Assembly (NCBI GenBank): GCA_946480445.1
Contig: CAMLJN010000008.1
Location: 62,001 to 126,000 of the forward strand
Source of the DNA: an uncultured Buttiauxella sp.
Lineage (GTDB): Bacteria; Pseudomonadota; Gammaproteobacteria; Enterobacterales; Enterobacteriaceae
DNA: 64,000 nucleotides
Reading direction: 5' to 3'
Both the position numbers and the translations under genes were made by a program. Positions 17,662 through 26,679 of the stretch are shown here, piece after piece. Under the pieces are notes generated by a model. The model saw only the letters and a program-made list of their open reading frames with translations. It ran no database searches and was not told the origin of the DNA. Each line of letters begins with the position of its first letter. Position 1 is the first letter of the stretch.

Positions 17662-18492
17662 ATGAGCGCCAATATGCTTAATACTTTCTCACCCTGGCTC
17701 AAAAAATGGGCATTGTTGCCGGAGGGGGAGCCTATAGTCACCCCTGGCAGCCAGCTGTTAGCGGTGCGGCAAGGCGATGGCGTGCCGCTAATGCTGAAAG
17801 TGACCCTGGACGCAGATGAGCAGCGTGGCGCTGAACAAATGGCGTGGTGGAAGGGAAAGGGGGCTGCGCCGGTCATCCTGCATGAGCGCGGGGCTTTGCT
17901 GATGGAGCGTGCCTGCGGCAAGCAATCCTTACTGCATATGGCAGAAAACGGTGAAGATGATGAAGCCAGCCGGATCGTCTGTAACGTGATAGCTCAGCTT
18001 CATGCCACCCCGGAAGTGCCTCCGGCAATGCTGCTGCCCTTACCGCGCTGGTTCGCTTCTTTGCTCAATAACCGCCAAACCGATCCGTTATTTTCCCGGT
18101 GCCGTGAAGTTGCCTGCCAGCTTCTGGCTGCTCCGCAGGAGCAGGTAGTTTTGCATGGCGATATGCATCATGGCAACGTGCTCGACTTTGGTGAGCGTGG
18201 CTGGCTGGCCATCGACCCCAAAGGGCTTATGGGTGAACGCGGTTTTGATTACGCCAACTTATTCTGTAACCCTGAACTTTCAACTGCGACAAATCCGGCA
18301 AGGTTTTTACGTCAGCTGGAGGAGGTTGTACTGGAGACGGGGATGGACAGAACACGGTTGTTACAGTGGATTCTGGCCTATGCGGGCTTATCCGCGGCCT
18401 GGTTTCTGGAAGACAACGAGGTGGCATTGGCTGCAAAAGTCCTTAAGGTTGCCCGTTTAGCCGCTGACAGCCTGGAAAGCGTAACTTTATAA
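17662..18492 (+). CDS. APH(6)-like aminoglycoside/hydroxyurea phosphotransferase family
   Basis: This ~276-residue kinase of the streptomycin 6-phosphotransferase type has the catalytic loop VVLHGDMHHGNVLDFG and the metal-binding segment AIDPKGLMGERGFDYANLF. The start at 17662 (MSANMLNTF) follows GAGGG; nine upstream codons in frame are unsupported. The family inactivates streptomycin by ATP-dependent phosphorylation, though chromosomal members may have other substrates. It ends ten bases before a Vat-like acetyltransferase gene, so the two likely form an operon. No integron or transposon ends surround them. Confidence 0.82.
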   Translation: MSANMLNTFSPWLKKWALLPEGEPIVTPGSQLLAVRQGDGVPLMLKVTLDADEQRGAEQMAWWKGKGAAPVILHERGALLMERACGKQSLLHMAENGEDDEASRIVCNVIAQLHATPEVPPAMLLPLPRWFASLLNNRQTDPLFSRCREVACQLLAAPQEQVVLHGDMHHGNVLDFGERGWLAIDPKGLMGERGFDYANLFCNPELSTATNPARFLRQLEEVVLETGMDRTRLLQWILAYAGLSAAWFLEDNEVALAAKVLKVARLAADSLESVTL

Positions 18493-18502
18493 AGGTGCCT
18501 CT

Positions 18503-19144
18503 ATGAACGGTCCTGACCCGCAAAACAAGCACCCGATGGCGGGTTTCCCGCAGGTGTGTTTTATCAAAAATACAATAACGAATCCGAATATCATCGTCGG
18601 GGAGTACACCTACTATGACGATCCTCAGGATGCAGAGAATTTTGAGCGCAACGTGCTCTATCACTACCCGTTTATCGGCGACAGGCTGATTATCGGTAAG
18701 TTTTGCGCCATCGCCAGAGGCGTGCAGTTCATTATGAACGGCGCTAACCATAAGCTTTCCGGCATTTCGACCTACCCGTTCCAGATATTTGGCGGCGGCT
18801 GGGAAAAGGTGATGCCGGGTGAGGGGGATCTGCCCTACAAGGGCGATACCGTGATTGGCAATGACGTATGGATTGGTTATGACGTGCTGATTATGCCCGG
18901 CGTGACTATTGGCAACGGGGCGATTATCTCTTCGCGCTCGGTTGTGACATCGGACGTGCCCGCCTATACCGTAATGGGCGGCAACCCGGCGAAGCCGCTT
19001 AAAACACGCTTTGCCCCGGAGGTTATCGCCCGGCTGGAAGCCCTTGCCTGGTGGGACTGGCCCGTTGAAGCCATCACGCAGCATCTGGAGAAGATTGTTG
19101 CGGGTGATGTGGAAGCGCTGCTGGCGTGCTGTCCGTCAAAATAG
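18503..19144 (+). CDS. Vat-like xenobiotic acetyltransferase (left-handed beta-helix)
   Basis: This 213-residue hexapeptide-repeat acyltransferase resembles streptogramin A acetyltransferases (Vat) more than CatB. Diagnostic stretches are GPDPQNKHPMAG at the start, FIMNGANHKLSG, STYPFQIFGGGWEKVMP, GDTVIGNDVWIGYDVLIMPG and GGNPAKPLKTRF. The catalytic histidine is in NGANH. Vat enzymes acetylate the hydroxyl of group A streptogramins with acetyl-CoA. In Gram-negative chromosomes the physiological substrate is often unknown. It is probably co-transcribed with the kinase upstream. Confidence 0.85.
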   Translation: MNGPDPQNKHPMAGFPQVCFIKNTITNPNIIVGEYTYYDDPQDAENFERNVLYHYPFIGDRLIIGKFCAIARGVQFIMNGANHKLSGISTYPFQIFGGGWEKVMPGEGDLPYKGDTVIGNDVWIGYDVLIMPGVTIGNGAIISSRSVVTSDVPAYTVMGGNPAKPLKTRFAPEVIARLEALAWWDWPVEAITQHLEKIVAGDVEALLACCPSK

Positions 19145-19180
19145 TTGACTACCGGGCCCGCCGCCCTGCGCGCCCGGTCA

Positions 19181-19618
19181 TTACGAGCACATATAATTAA
19201 ACGGCCCGCGCTCGCACGGGCGCATCCAGATATGGATGTTGTTTTCTTTAAACGTATACCTGCCGCCAAAGAACGGATCGACGATCAGCCAGCCCGGCAC
19301 GCCGAAGAAAATGATATTGCCGAAGGTGTACCAGGGGCTAAAGCGATACTCAAGCGGCACACTCGCCGAGTAAAAGCCTTCCTGCTTCAGCGTCAGCGTG
19401 TAGGCCATCTTTCCGAAATAGCTGCCGTCCGCTTTCTTTAGCGTAACGGACTGCGGCGTCGTCCCCATCAGGGTTATCTGGCCTTTGTTATCGCTAATGA
19501 CAAAAGGCACCCCTGCGGGCGTACTGTCGATATACACCTTCTCCTCGTTGTTGCCCATTACGGCGGCACAGCCCGTCAGCAAAAACGGCAGCAAAAGCAG
19601 ACAAATCAATTTTTTCAT
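19181..19618 (-). CDS. Small lipoprotein, 145 aa
   Basis: The N-terminus MKKLICLLLLPFLLTGCAAV gives a lipobox LTGC (Cys17). The mature part contains beta-rich sequence, a PEGA-like segment (VYIDSTPAGVPFVISD), and a hydrophobic hairpin around FGNIIFFGVPGWLIVDPFFGG, common in small envelope lipoproteins with a glycine-zipper-like region. The start at 19618 is set by the signal peptide. The function is unknown. Confidence 0.75.
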   Translation of the reverse strand: MKKLICLLLLPFLLTGCAAVMGNNEEKVYIDSTPAGVPFVISDNKGQITLMGTTPQSVTLKKADGSYFGKMAYTLTLKQEGFYSASVPLEYRFSPWYTFGNIIFFGVPGWLIVDPFFGGRYTFKENNIHIWMRPCERGPFNYMCS

Positions 19619-19811
19619 CCTGGACACCTGGTGTTCCTTGTTTGTAGCTATTAGGGGCGACACAGGAGCGGGGGAACTTTAGGGAGAGGGAATGCTTCTG
19701 TTCTGGTTCAAAGCGTGCTGTTTGGCTGTTGTGATTTAGTGTGGGACTTAAATATTTACATAGTTCCTAAATGGGACTGCCCTATTAGTATGAAAATAAT
19801 CTCGGTAAATT

Positions 19812-19898
19812 TTAAAAGCGTGGTGATTGCGGCTCAATACCTGGTTGAGTGCACTGGATTGCAGACTGGGTGATTGCGGTACTATTTGTGTTAGCCAT
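19812..19898 (-). CDS. Possible 28-aa small protein
   Basis: A short frame starts at ATG 19898, eight bases after a strong AAAGGAG site. It encodes MANTNSTAITQSAI... and ends in SPRF. It has no homology I recognise. The ribosome binding site is the only real support. Confidence 0.3.
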   Translation of the reverse strand: MANTNSTAITQSAIQCTQPGIEPQSPRF

Positions 19899-20030
19899 GG
19901 CGTTAACTCCTTTAACATTTATGGTTAGATGACTTGGTATGTTTTGCCGCACTGCCGGCGCGTTGCTTGAGATTAAATATCGCCGTGTTGTACATACGAT
20001 ATGGTTTATATCTGAGGAGTGCATATCTGC

Positions 20031-20219
20031 ATGCCAACAATCAAACATGATAAAAATACTAAGGGAAATGGACTCTCTCCGACATTTCAGATCCGGATCT
20101 CATCAGAACTGAAAGCTCAGTTTGAAGTTGCAGCGAAGGATGCAGGTATGAGCCTGGGGAATTGGTTGAAGACGCCAGGCAGGAAGGAGTTGGAGCGTTT
20201 GGGAGTATGTGCTAAATAA
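20031..20219 (+). CDS. Ribbon-helix-helix (Arc/CopG-like) protein, 62 aa
   Basis: After a basic leader, FQIRISSELKAQFEVAAKDAGMSLGNWLK has the beta-strand plus two helices of a ribbon-helix-helix DNA-binding fold. GAGGAG at 20014-20019 precedes ATG 20031; a GTG at 20019 in the same frame overlaps the site and is less likely. Proteins of this size often act as antitoxins or plasmid/phage regulators. No partner toxin gene follows. It is a stray accessory gene close to selC. Confidence 0.65.
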   Translation: MPTIKHDKNTKGNGLSPTFQIRISSELKAQFEVAAKDAGMSLGNWLKTPGRKELERLGVCAK

Positions 20220-20350
20220 TTGCTTGCACTCCATGAACACTGGCAGCTTATTTAAATAGATTCTTTTTGGTTTGATTTCCTGAAATTGCCAGTACCGCTT
20301 TATCTTCTGGTAAGATAAGTGGCTTTTTTTCGTAGAGGCTTATTAATAAT

Positions 20351-20557
20351 TTATCCGAATCTATCTTTAAATTTCTGCGCGCTTATCCTACGATTCATCC
20401 TACTATTACAGTTAGGGCATAGATGCTGCGTTTTTCCTTCAAGTTGCCATGTGTGGTATTTTTTCTTAAAACTGAGATCGCAGATATCACATCTTCGTGG
20501 TTTGAAGATGGCGCCAATAATTGCCAATAAAATAAAACCACCGATCAACCATTCCAT
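20351..20557 (-). CDS. Small membrane-anchored zinc-ribbon protein, 68 aa
   Basis: Residues 1-18 form a single hydrophobic segment (MEWLIGGFILLAIIGAIF). Two Cys-X2-Cys knuckles follow, CDIC and CPNC, with a basic C-terminus. The layout suggests a membrane-tethered zinc ribbon in the cytoplasm. I do not recognise a named family. Confidence 0.6.
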   Translation of the reverse strand: MEWLIGGFILLAIIGAIFKPRRCDICDLSFKKKYHTWQLEGKTQHLCPNCNSRMNRRISAQKFKDRFG

Positions 20558-20704
20558 GAGACCACCTGATTACTTATCTTTGAATTATTAAATATATCAA
20601 ATATTCTTGATCATATAAACATCCTTTATTATTTAGAAAGGATAAGTATTAGTCACGATAAGAGCGTAACAGGAGGGCGGTATATTGGGGGGTTATATAA
20701 AAAC

Positions 20705-20799
20705 TGGCGGAAGATCACAGGAGTCGAACCTGCCCGGCACCGCTGGCGGCACCAACTGGAGTTGAAGTCCAGCCGCCTCACCGGAGACGACGATCTTCC
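20705..20799 (-). tRNA. selC: tRNA-Sec (UCA), selC
   Basis: The 95-base minus-strand sequence starts GGAAGATCGTCG and ends with encoded CCA. It has the long acceptor stem and large variable arm of bacterial tRNA-Sec, almost base for base like E. coli selC. The anticodon UCA is at 20763-20765. A T-run directly after CCA serves as terminator. The product decodes UGA in fdoG in this window. selC is a frequent integration target for pathogenicity islands, but I saw no repeated selC 3' end or integrase here. Confidence 0.97.
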
Positions 20800-20830
20800 C
20801 AGCCTTCATTGCTACATGGAGGCGGGGCGG

Positions 20831-20858
20831 ATTATACCGGGTTTTAGGATTACGCCAA
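20831..20858 (-). promoter_or_regulatory. selC promoter
   Basis: On the minus strand, TTGGCG (20853-20858) and a perfect TATAAT (20831-20836) are separated by 16 bases. A GC-rich discriminator follows, as is usual for stable-RNA promoters. It lies about 30 bases before the tRNA. Confidence 0.7.
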
Positions 20859-20989
20859 ACAATGCTTTGTCCTTTCCCCAATCATTCTGCTGTAACTATT
20901 CGCTGAATCAATTAATACGCTCAAAAAACAGGCGCCCCCCCTTCATTATGGCCCTTCTCTTAGCTGAGAGGGGCCATTGCCCTTTACCT

Positions 20990-23977
20990 TCAGGTTGTTG
21001 ATGCCTTCGGTTTTGGATTGTAATCCAGCGAGTTTCTCAGATAGCTCAGCAGTACTTCTTTAGTGAAGCGTGGTTCCTCAATGCCACTGCCCGCCAGAAA
21101 AGCCTTAACGTTGCTGCAATCCCACCGATAGGTGTTCTGGTAGAGCTGCACCGTGGACTGGCCGTCCAGGATATTGTCCTTAAACAGGCTCAGCAGGGGG
21201 TAAAGCGGGGCCTGGGTGTCCTGTTCCCATTGGGCAAGCCAGGTGTGGAAAGGCAGGGGAGTAAACTGCAGATCAAAATGGTTTTCCAGCTGCCGGAAGA
21301 AGTCTTTCAGCGTCAGATTGTTGGCATCCTCGTGGATCAGGTTGAACTTCTTCCCCAGCGCCTGCGGATTACGGCTGATAAAGGCGATGGTCCGCGTCAT
21401 ATAATCCACGGTGGTCAGCCCCTCGCGCAGCTCCTGTAAATCGGGTACCGTGCCGGTGCTGATGCAGGTTTGCACCAGCCGTCCCCACCACTGGTAGCTG
21501 GCGCTAACGCCTGTCTGGCTGTGGCTTGTGGCATAGCCCAGCCTGAAGGTGATCAGCGGCAGCCCTTTGCTGGCGGCAAGATCGGCAATTTTCTCCATCA
21601 CCCACTTGCTGCGCACGTAGCCAATATCGGCGCTCACGGCAGAAAGGTTCTGATCGATATCGTCGCTTTCCAGCATGGTGGTTTTACCCGTGTGCAGGTG
21701 GCCCCAGCTGTACACTGAAATGGTCGACAACAGAATCAAAGGCTTAGTACGCAGTCGGGTTGCAAAACGAATCATCTCCTGCAGGCCCTGGACGTTATCG
21801 CGCTTCATCCACGAGTAGGGCTGAATAAAGTTAACCGAACTGGCGGAGTGGTAGATGATGTCGGTTTCCTGGCACAGTAAGCGGTAGGCTTCGGGTTGCA
21901 GGCCAAAGTCCGGCTCCGCCAGGTCTCCCCGTATCGCATGCACCCGTCTGCTTTGTTCTGGTGTGAGGGTCAACCGGTAGCGGTTTAAAACGCCGTTTAT
22001 CCGCAGCTGCGCCTGCTCCTGGGCGGGGCTGCGTACCAGACAGTAAATCGTGGCTTTCGTGGTGGCGAGGAGCTCGGCCAGCAGGTGAGATCCCACAAAA
22101 CCGGTGGCCCCGGTCAGCAAAATCGTCTGCGGGTGAGTGAGCTGACGGCTGTCAAATTGCGGGCTGATGTGGACATCATCGGCAAGCCGTACGTCGTTTT
22201 GCAGCTGGCGAACTGGCTCGCTGTCCACGCCTGGTGCGTTATGCCCGGCACGTTCTGCCAGGGCCTTTTCCAGAGCCGCCACGGTGGGGTAGTCATAAAT
22301 ATCGCGAACATAGGCCCGAATATCCAGCTTCTGGCTCAGCCTGGTCGCCAGCGTGGCGGCCAGCAGGGAGTGGCCGCCGATATCAAAGAAATTATCGTTG
22401 GCTCCTACGTAATCTGCGCCGAGCAGCTCCCGCCAGATGGAGGCGATAGCGTCCTGCCGCGCACGTAACCGCGGCCTGTCAGGGGCGATGGTTGGCCTGT
22501 ATTCAGCCAACAGTGCAGCTTTATCCGTTTTGCCGTTAACGTTAAGCGGCAGCGTGTCCCGCCACTGAAAATCAGCAGGGATAAACCAGGGTGGCATAAA
22601 TGTCTTAAGATGCGCCTTAATGTCTGCGAGGGGCACTTCTGTGCCCTGAATGGGGATCAGAAAAGCGATGATTTTTTTCTCTGCCGGGTTTTCCGGCTGG
22701 GTCGCCACCGCCACGGCCTTTTTTATCCCCGGCACCTGCATTATGACGTTCTCAATTTCTCCCAGCTCAACGCGGTTGCCGCGAATTTTGACCTGATCGT
22801 CCGTGCGTCCCAGATACTGAATGCGGCCGTCCGGCAGCCAGCGGGCCAGATCGCCGCTGCGGTAGAGCCGTTTACCGCCCAGGTGGGTAAGGGTAATGAA
22901 TTTCTCTGCGGTCAGCTCCGGCCGGTTCAGATAGCCCCTGGCGAGGCAGCTCCCGCTGATAAACAGCTCACCCGGCCTTTCACCCTGCACGGGTTGCAGC
23001 TGTTCATCCAGGATCAAGATTTCCGTATCCGTGACGGGATAGCCGATGCTTGAGAGGGTCTGTGGGCTGGCGCTTTGTACCTCATTCCAGGTGGCAAAAA
23101 TAGTGGCTTCGGTGGGACCGTAGTAATCGATCAGCCGGTACTTAACGCCGCTCAGATCGACGGGGTTAAGCTTTTCCCCGGCGGTAAAGAGGTAACGCAG
23201 CGTCAGTCCTGCGGGCTGCGGCAGGCTGACCACATCCGGCACCAGCACCGTGGGCACGAAGGCATGGGTGAGCCGCTGGGCGGCAATAAACTCCAGCAGC
23301 GCCTCTGGCTGTAGTCGGGTCTCTTCCTGCGGCAGGCAGATCGTTGCGCCCGCAACCAGGGCAGACCATATTTCCCACTGCGCCACGTCGAAGCCTATGC
23401 CGGCCAGCAAAGTGGAGCGGCACTGGTTATCCATGGCGAACTTTTCGTTGTGCCACAGGATCAGCTTCAGCAGCGCTGCGTGCTCAACGATCACGCCCTT
23501 AGGCTGGCCGGTGGTGCCGGAGGTGAAGATGGTGTAGGCCTCCGGATTGCCGGTTATTTTGGGGGTTAAGCCTTCTGCCAGTCGGCCGTCGCTGACCGAA
23601 TCTATGGCAATAATTTCTGCCCTGGCGGAACCAAGGTGGCCGTTAATTTCGCTGTTGCTGGTCAGGATAAGCCCGGCATCGCTCTGCCGGACGATATCCA
23701 GAATCCTTTTTTCCGGATAACGGGCATCCAGCGGAATGTAGCTGGCACCGGCCTTACAGATAGCAAGGATACCGATGATATATTCCGGGGTACGCAGGGC
23801 AACCAGAGGGATACTTTCCCCGGTCCTGACACCTTTTTGCTGGAGTAAGGCGCAAAGATGGCTGCTGGCCTCATCGAGCTGTTGATACGTCACGATTTGA
23901 TCCTGATATATCAGGGCGGGTTTATCTTTATTCAGTGCAACCTGTTGGAGAAAATAATCCATTACGCTATTTGGCAT
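20990..23977 (-). CDS. NRPS-like carboxylic acid reductase (A-T-R architecture)
   Basis: This 995-residue single-module enzyme starts with an adenylation domain (~5-500): A3 core [10 protein letters not shown] near 152, [29 protein letters not shown] and the A10 lysine in NVNGKTDK. A carrier domain follows, with the phosphopantetheine serine in [12 protein letters not shown] (Ser537). The C-terminal thioester reductase has [12 protein letters not shown] near 623 and the SDR active-site YVRSK. It should activate a carboxylic or amino acid, tether it and release an aldehyde or alcohol with NAD(P)H. No condensation domain, phosphopantetheinyl transferase or other biosynthetic gene is adjacent. 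The start at 23977 has GAGG eight bases upstream. The substrate is unknown. Confidence 0.88.
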   Translation of the reverse strand: MPNSVMDYFLQQVALNKDKPALIYQDQIVTYQQLDEASSHLCALLQQKGVRTGESIPLVALRTPEYIIGILAICKAGASYIPLDARYPEKRILDIVRQSDAGLILTSNSEINGHLGSARAEIIAIDSVSDGRLAEGLTPKITGNPEAYTIFTSGTTGQPKGVIVEHAALLKLILWHNEKFAMDNQCRSTLLAGIGFDVAQWEIWSALVAGATICLPQEETRLQPEALLEFIAAQRLTHAFVPTVLVPDVVSLPQPAGLTLRYLFTAGEKLNPVDLSGVKYRLIDYYGPTEATIFATWNEVQSASPQTLSSIGYPVTDTEILILDEQLQPVQGERPGELFISGSCLARGYLNRPELTAEKFITLTHLGGKRLYRSGDLARWLPDGRIQYLGRTDDQVKIRGNRVELGEIENVIMQVPGIKKAVAVATQPENPAEKKIIAFLIPIQGTEVPLADIKAHLKTFMPPWFIPADFQWRDTLPLNVNGKTDKAALLAEYRPTIAPDRPRLRARQDAIASIWRELLGADYVGANDNFFDIGGHSLLAATLATRLSQKLDIRAYVRDIYDYPTVAALEKALAERAGHNAPGVDSEPVRQLQNDVRLADDVHISPQFDSRQLTHPQTILLTGATGFVGSHLLAELLATTKATIYCLVRSPAQEQAQLRINGVLNRYRLTLTPEQSRRVHAIRGDLAEPDFGLQPEAYRLLCQETDIIYHSASSVNFIQPYSWMKRDNVQGLQEMIRFATRLRTKPLILLSTISVYSWGHLHTGKTTMLESDDIDQNLSAVSADIGYVRSKWVMEKIADLAASKGLPLITFRLGYATSHSQTGVSASYQWWGRLVQTCISTGTVPDLQELREGLTTVDYMTRTIAFISRNPQALGKKFNLIHEDANNLTLKDFFRQLENHFDLQFTPLPFHTWLAQWEQDTQAPLYPLLSLFKDNILDGQSTVQLYQNTYRWDCSNVKAFLAGSGIEEPRFTKEVLLSYLRNSLDYNPKPKASTT

Positions 23978-24382
23978 GGTGTTATCCTCGACAAACTGAG
24001 CATGAAATATAATAAAGTGATGGACGGGACCGTCTAAGAGTAGCCTGTTTTTGGCGTATTGAATGATATATCTTCCATATCTGTGGTGTTTGGGTGATAA
24101 CAATTAATGGGTGGGTTTTTTATTTTTAAAACAATTGGTTGCATGTTGAGCTTGGTCGGCGTGATGTTTTTATTCGGGTTTTTTAATAGCGCATCTTGTT
24201 TTATATATCCTTGCTTTTTGTCCTGGTGAATTTTATCAAATATATTCAGGGTAAAGAGAGGCTTAACAATTCGGATGAATTTAATTTATCCGTTCAGCGC
24301 TCTGAAAATCATTGCAATAACATTGCAATAAAAAGGGGGACTGCCTGTAAGATACCGGGCAGCAAATGCTGACCGGTATCCG
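23978..24382. other. AT-rich intergenic region upstream of the A-T-R gene
   Basis: About 400 bases, markedly AT-rich with T-runs and an AACAATTGGTT stretch. It holds the A-T-R promoter region and the 3' flank of the esterase gene. I see no coding sequence. Confidence 0.5.
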
Positions 24383-25300
24383 CTATTCCTCCCGGCGACT
24401 AATCTGCCTGGCAATACACTGCATAACATCGCGTGCAGACTGGCTGATGCCGCCCAACTGAAAGAAGCCGTGAATAACGCCGGGATACCTCTGGCAGGTT
24501 CCACTCACGCCCTGTTCGGTTAAACGAGAGAAAAGTGCCTCACCTTCGTCTCTGAGCGGATCAAATTCAGCGGTGACGATGTGCACGGGTGGCAGACCGG
24601 CAAAGTCCTGTCTGAAGAGCGGGCTGGCTTCGGCGTGGCCGGGGTCTAGCCCCTGAAAATACGCTTCATAGCCGGAAAGCAGCGTATCACGGGTGATAAT
24701 GTAATCGTCACCGTTAACTTCATAACTGGGGCTTTGCGCCGTGGCGTCCAGCATGGGATAGATCAGTATGAGCTGGGCTGGAAGCCAGTCACTGCTTGCC
24801 TTCAGCCGCAGAGCGGTGATGAGAGCGATATGTGCCCCGGCGCTGTCGCCTGCCAGGGTGATGCGCTGGCGTATCACTCCAGTCAATTCTGCATGTTGCC
24901 AGATAAGGTTTGCTGCGCGTTCTGCATCATCATGCGCGGCGGGATAAGGGTGCTCCGGCGCCAGGCGATACTGCACGGCGATCACCCGGCATCCGCTGTA
25001 AAAGGCGAGCTGGCGAAGCTGATTATCATGCGTGGCAAACCCGCCGCTGACAAAACATCCCCCGTGAAAATAAATGACCGTCGGCAGGGGACCATCGGCA
25101 TTTAACGGCGAGACGACCCGCAGCGTTAAACCTTCCAGCTCAAGATCCTCAGTGCTGACACGCCATTCTGTCTCACCGGCAAGGACTGCGCTGGCGATAT
25201 ATCCGGCACGACGCTCCTCTATGGACTGCAAGCGTGAAGAAGGACGCCCTGCGTCGATAAATTCTTTCACCAGCCTGGCAATTTCGGGTTCTAACGCCAT
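24383..25300 (-). CDS. Alpha/beta hydrolase, HSL-type esterase
   Basis: This 305-residue cytoplasmic esterase of the hormone-sensitive-lipase family has the oxyanion HGGCF motif (FHGGCFVSGGF), nucleophile GDSAGAH, acid FDPLRDEG and histidine GVIHGFF. It hydrolyses short-chain esters. It is on the same strand as the A-T-R gene, 400 bases upstream of it, so a joint role in one small pathway is conceivable but not shown. Confidence 0.88.
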   Translation of the reverse strand: MALEPEIARLVKEFIDAGRPSSRLQSIEERRAGYIASAVLAGETEWRVSTEDLELEGLTLRVVSPLNADGPLPTVIYFHGGCFVSGGFATHDNQLRQLAFYSGCRVIAVQYRLAPEHPYPAAHDDAERAANLIWQHAELTGVIRQRITLAGDSAGAHIALITALRLKASSDWLPAQLILIYPMLDATAQSPSYEVNGDDYIITRDTLLSGYEAYFQGLDPGHAEASPLFRQDFAGLPPVHIVTAEFDPLRDEGEALFSRLTEQGVSGTCQRYPGVIHGFFQLGGISQSARDVMQCIARQISRREE

Positions 25301-25473
25301 TTCCTGCCCCTTTTACTGTATGGATAGACAGTTATAACCTGAATGCTAAGGTTGAGTGAAGCTGGTTGTCAGTTTTTTTGCCACTGTGGAATGCAACTCG
25401 AAAAATTCAACTTTAGTTAAATCAGATCATTCAGACCCCCCTCACCGCAGGCAGGCAAAAACTTTTACTTTTC

Positions 25474-25503
25474 TGACAATATTTTCGTTCCTCATTCGTC
25501 TAC
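25474..25503 (+). promoter_or_regulatory. Candidate ECF-sigma promoter
   Basis: TGACAAT (25474-25480) and CGTCTAC (25497-25503) are separated by 16 bases, an ECF-type -35/-10 layout. The pair lies 43 bases upstream of the His-rich membrane protein gene, which precedes an ECF sigma gene, so autoregulation is likely. Confidence 0.45.
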
Positions 25504-25545
25504 CTCATCAGAAGTAATAATCAAGTAATCTGTTGAGGAGTAAAA

Positions 25546-26016
25546 ATGATGAGAGATTTTAATATGCGTAGACAGGGGCACGGTGCGAGATTTGGCGCGC
25601 AAAGCATGGCCAGGCCGTTGGTGATTGGTGTTGTTGTGCTGGCGGGACTGGGCCTGGTGGTGATGTCCCTGTGGAATGCGCTGCTGCCTGCCATCCTCGG
25701 GGTCAAAAGCATTGGCTTCTGGCAGGCGCTGGGGCTGCTGGTGTTGTGCCGTATTTTGTTTGGCGGGCTGGGGGTTCGCCCGGGCATGTTTGGCCGGGGC
25801 CGCCGCCGTATGCATGAGCGCTGGATGCAGATGACGCCGGAGGAGCGTGAGCAGTTCGCCCGACGGCACCGCGAAGGATTCAGGGTGCATGGCCATCATC
25901 GCGGAGAGCGTCGCGGGCATTGTCATCACCACGATGAGCATTATGGCGGACGCCGTGAGCGCAATGATGACAGCGAGCGTAGCCGCCAGCAGCCGGAAGA
26001 AAATACTCAGAAATAG
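25546..26016 (+). CDS. His/Arg-rich membrane protein paired with ECF sigma factor
   Basis: This 156-residue protein has a basic N-terminus, two hydrophobic segments (~23-50 and ~57-75), then a long charged tail. The tail contains MTPEEREQFARRHREG and a histidine-rich region (HGHHRGERRGHCHHHDEHYGG). The His cluster suggests metal binding, so the protein may be the sensor or anti-sigma-like partner of the sigma factor encoded 20 bases downstream. The family is not certain. Confidence 0.7.
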   Translation: MMRDFNMRRQGHGARFGAQSMARPLVIGVVVLAGLGLVVMSLWNALLPAILGVKSIGFWQALGLLVLCRILFGGLGVRPGMFGRGRRRMHERWMQMTPEEREQFARRHREGFRVHGHHRGERRGHCHHHDEHYGGRRERNDDSERSRQQPEENTQK

Positions 26017-26036
26017 TCAGAAGCTGAGTGACGGCG

Positions 26037-26600
26037 ATGAAGGCCGGGAACACGGGAAATTCTCTGCTGATGTCGGCGCTCACTGCCTGCCGGGTGAGAC
26101 TGAAGGCCTTTATCGTCGGCCGCACGGCGGTGCGCGAAGATGCCGACGATATTTTGCAGGAAGTGACCTGGCAGTTAATGAAGGTGGAGCAGCCGGTGGA
26201 GAATGTCGCCGCCTGGCTGTTCCGCGCCGCGCGTAACGAATTAACCGACAGGGCGCGTAAAAAGCGTGAGCTGCCGCTGGCCGATTATTATTCCGCCGAT
26301 GATGAGGAGGGCTTTTTGCCGGAAGACGAGCTGGCGGAAACCCTGTTCGGCGTACCGCAGTCCCCGGAAGAAGAATACCTCAGAGAGTTGCTCTGGAATG
26401 AGCTGGAGGACGCGCTGGCGGAGTTACCGGTGGCGCAGCGTGAAGCGTTCGAAAAAACCGAGCTGCACGGCTACAGCTTTAAAGCGCTGGCGGAAGAGAC
26501 CGGCGTCAGCGTGCAGGCGCTGCTGTCCCGTAAGCACAAGGCCGTGCTCTATCTGCGAACCCGTCTTCGTCATCTTTATGATGAGCTAGCGGAAGGCTGA
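26037..26600 (+). CDS. ECF-type RNA polymerase sigma factor
   Basis: This ~187-residue sigma-70-family protein has region 2 from ~15 to 80 (EDADDILQEVTWQLMK, NVAAWLFRAARNELTDRARKK) and region 4 from ~120 to 180 (ALAELPVAQREAFEKTELHGYSFKALAEETGVSVQALLSRKHKAVLYLR). It directs polymerase to a small regulon. GAG at 26026-26028 supports ATG 26037; a GTG at 26028 is an alternative. A canonical anti-sigma gene is absent, so the His-rich membrane protein upstream is the likely partner. Confidence 0.85.
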   Translation: MKAGNTGNSLLMSALTACRVRLKAFIVGRTAVREDADDILQEVTWQLMKVEQPVENVAAWLFRAARNELTDRARKKRELPLADYYSADDEEGFLPEDELAETLFGVPQSPEEEYLRELLWNELEDALAELPVAQREAFEKTELHGYSFKALAEETGVSVQALLSRKHKAVLYLRTRLRHLYDELAEG

Positions 26601-26638
26601 AATGGACGAGTCTGGCAGGGCTGCTGTGCTGGGGTAAA

Positions 26639-26671
26639 AACTACCGGCCAGCAGAGTCCTGGCCGGTAGTT
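26639..26671. terminator. Bidirectional intrinsic terminator
   Basis: A 13-bp perfect stem (AACTACCGGCCAG / CTGGCCGGTAGTT) encloses a 7-base loop. There is a T-rich flank on the plus side and TTTTT on the minus side. It separates the convergent ECF sigma and fdhE genes. Confidence 0.85.
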
Positions 26672-26679
26672 ATCAGGTT

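Noticed and set aside
20680-20710. Attachment-site repeat of selC that would mark an integrated island
   Set aside because: I found no second copy of the selC 3' end and no integrase gene in the window.
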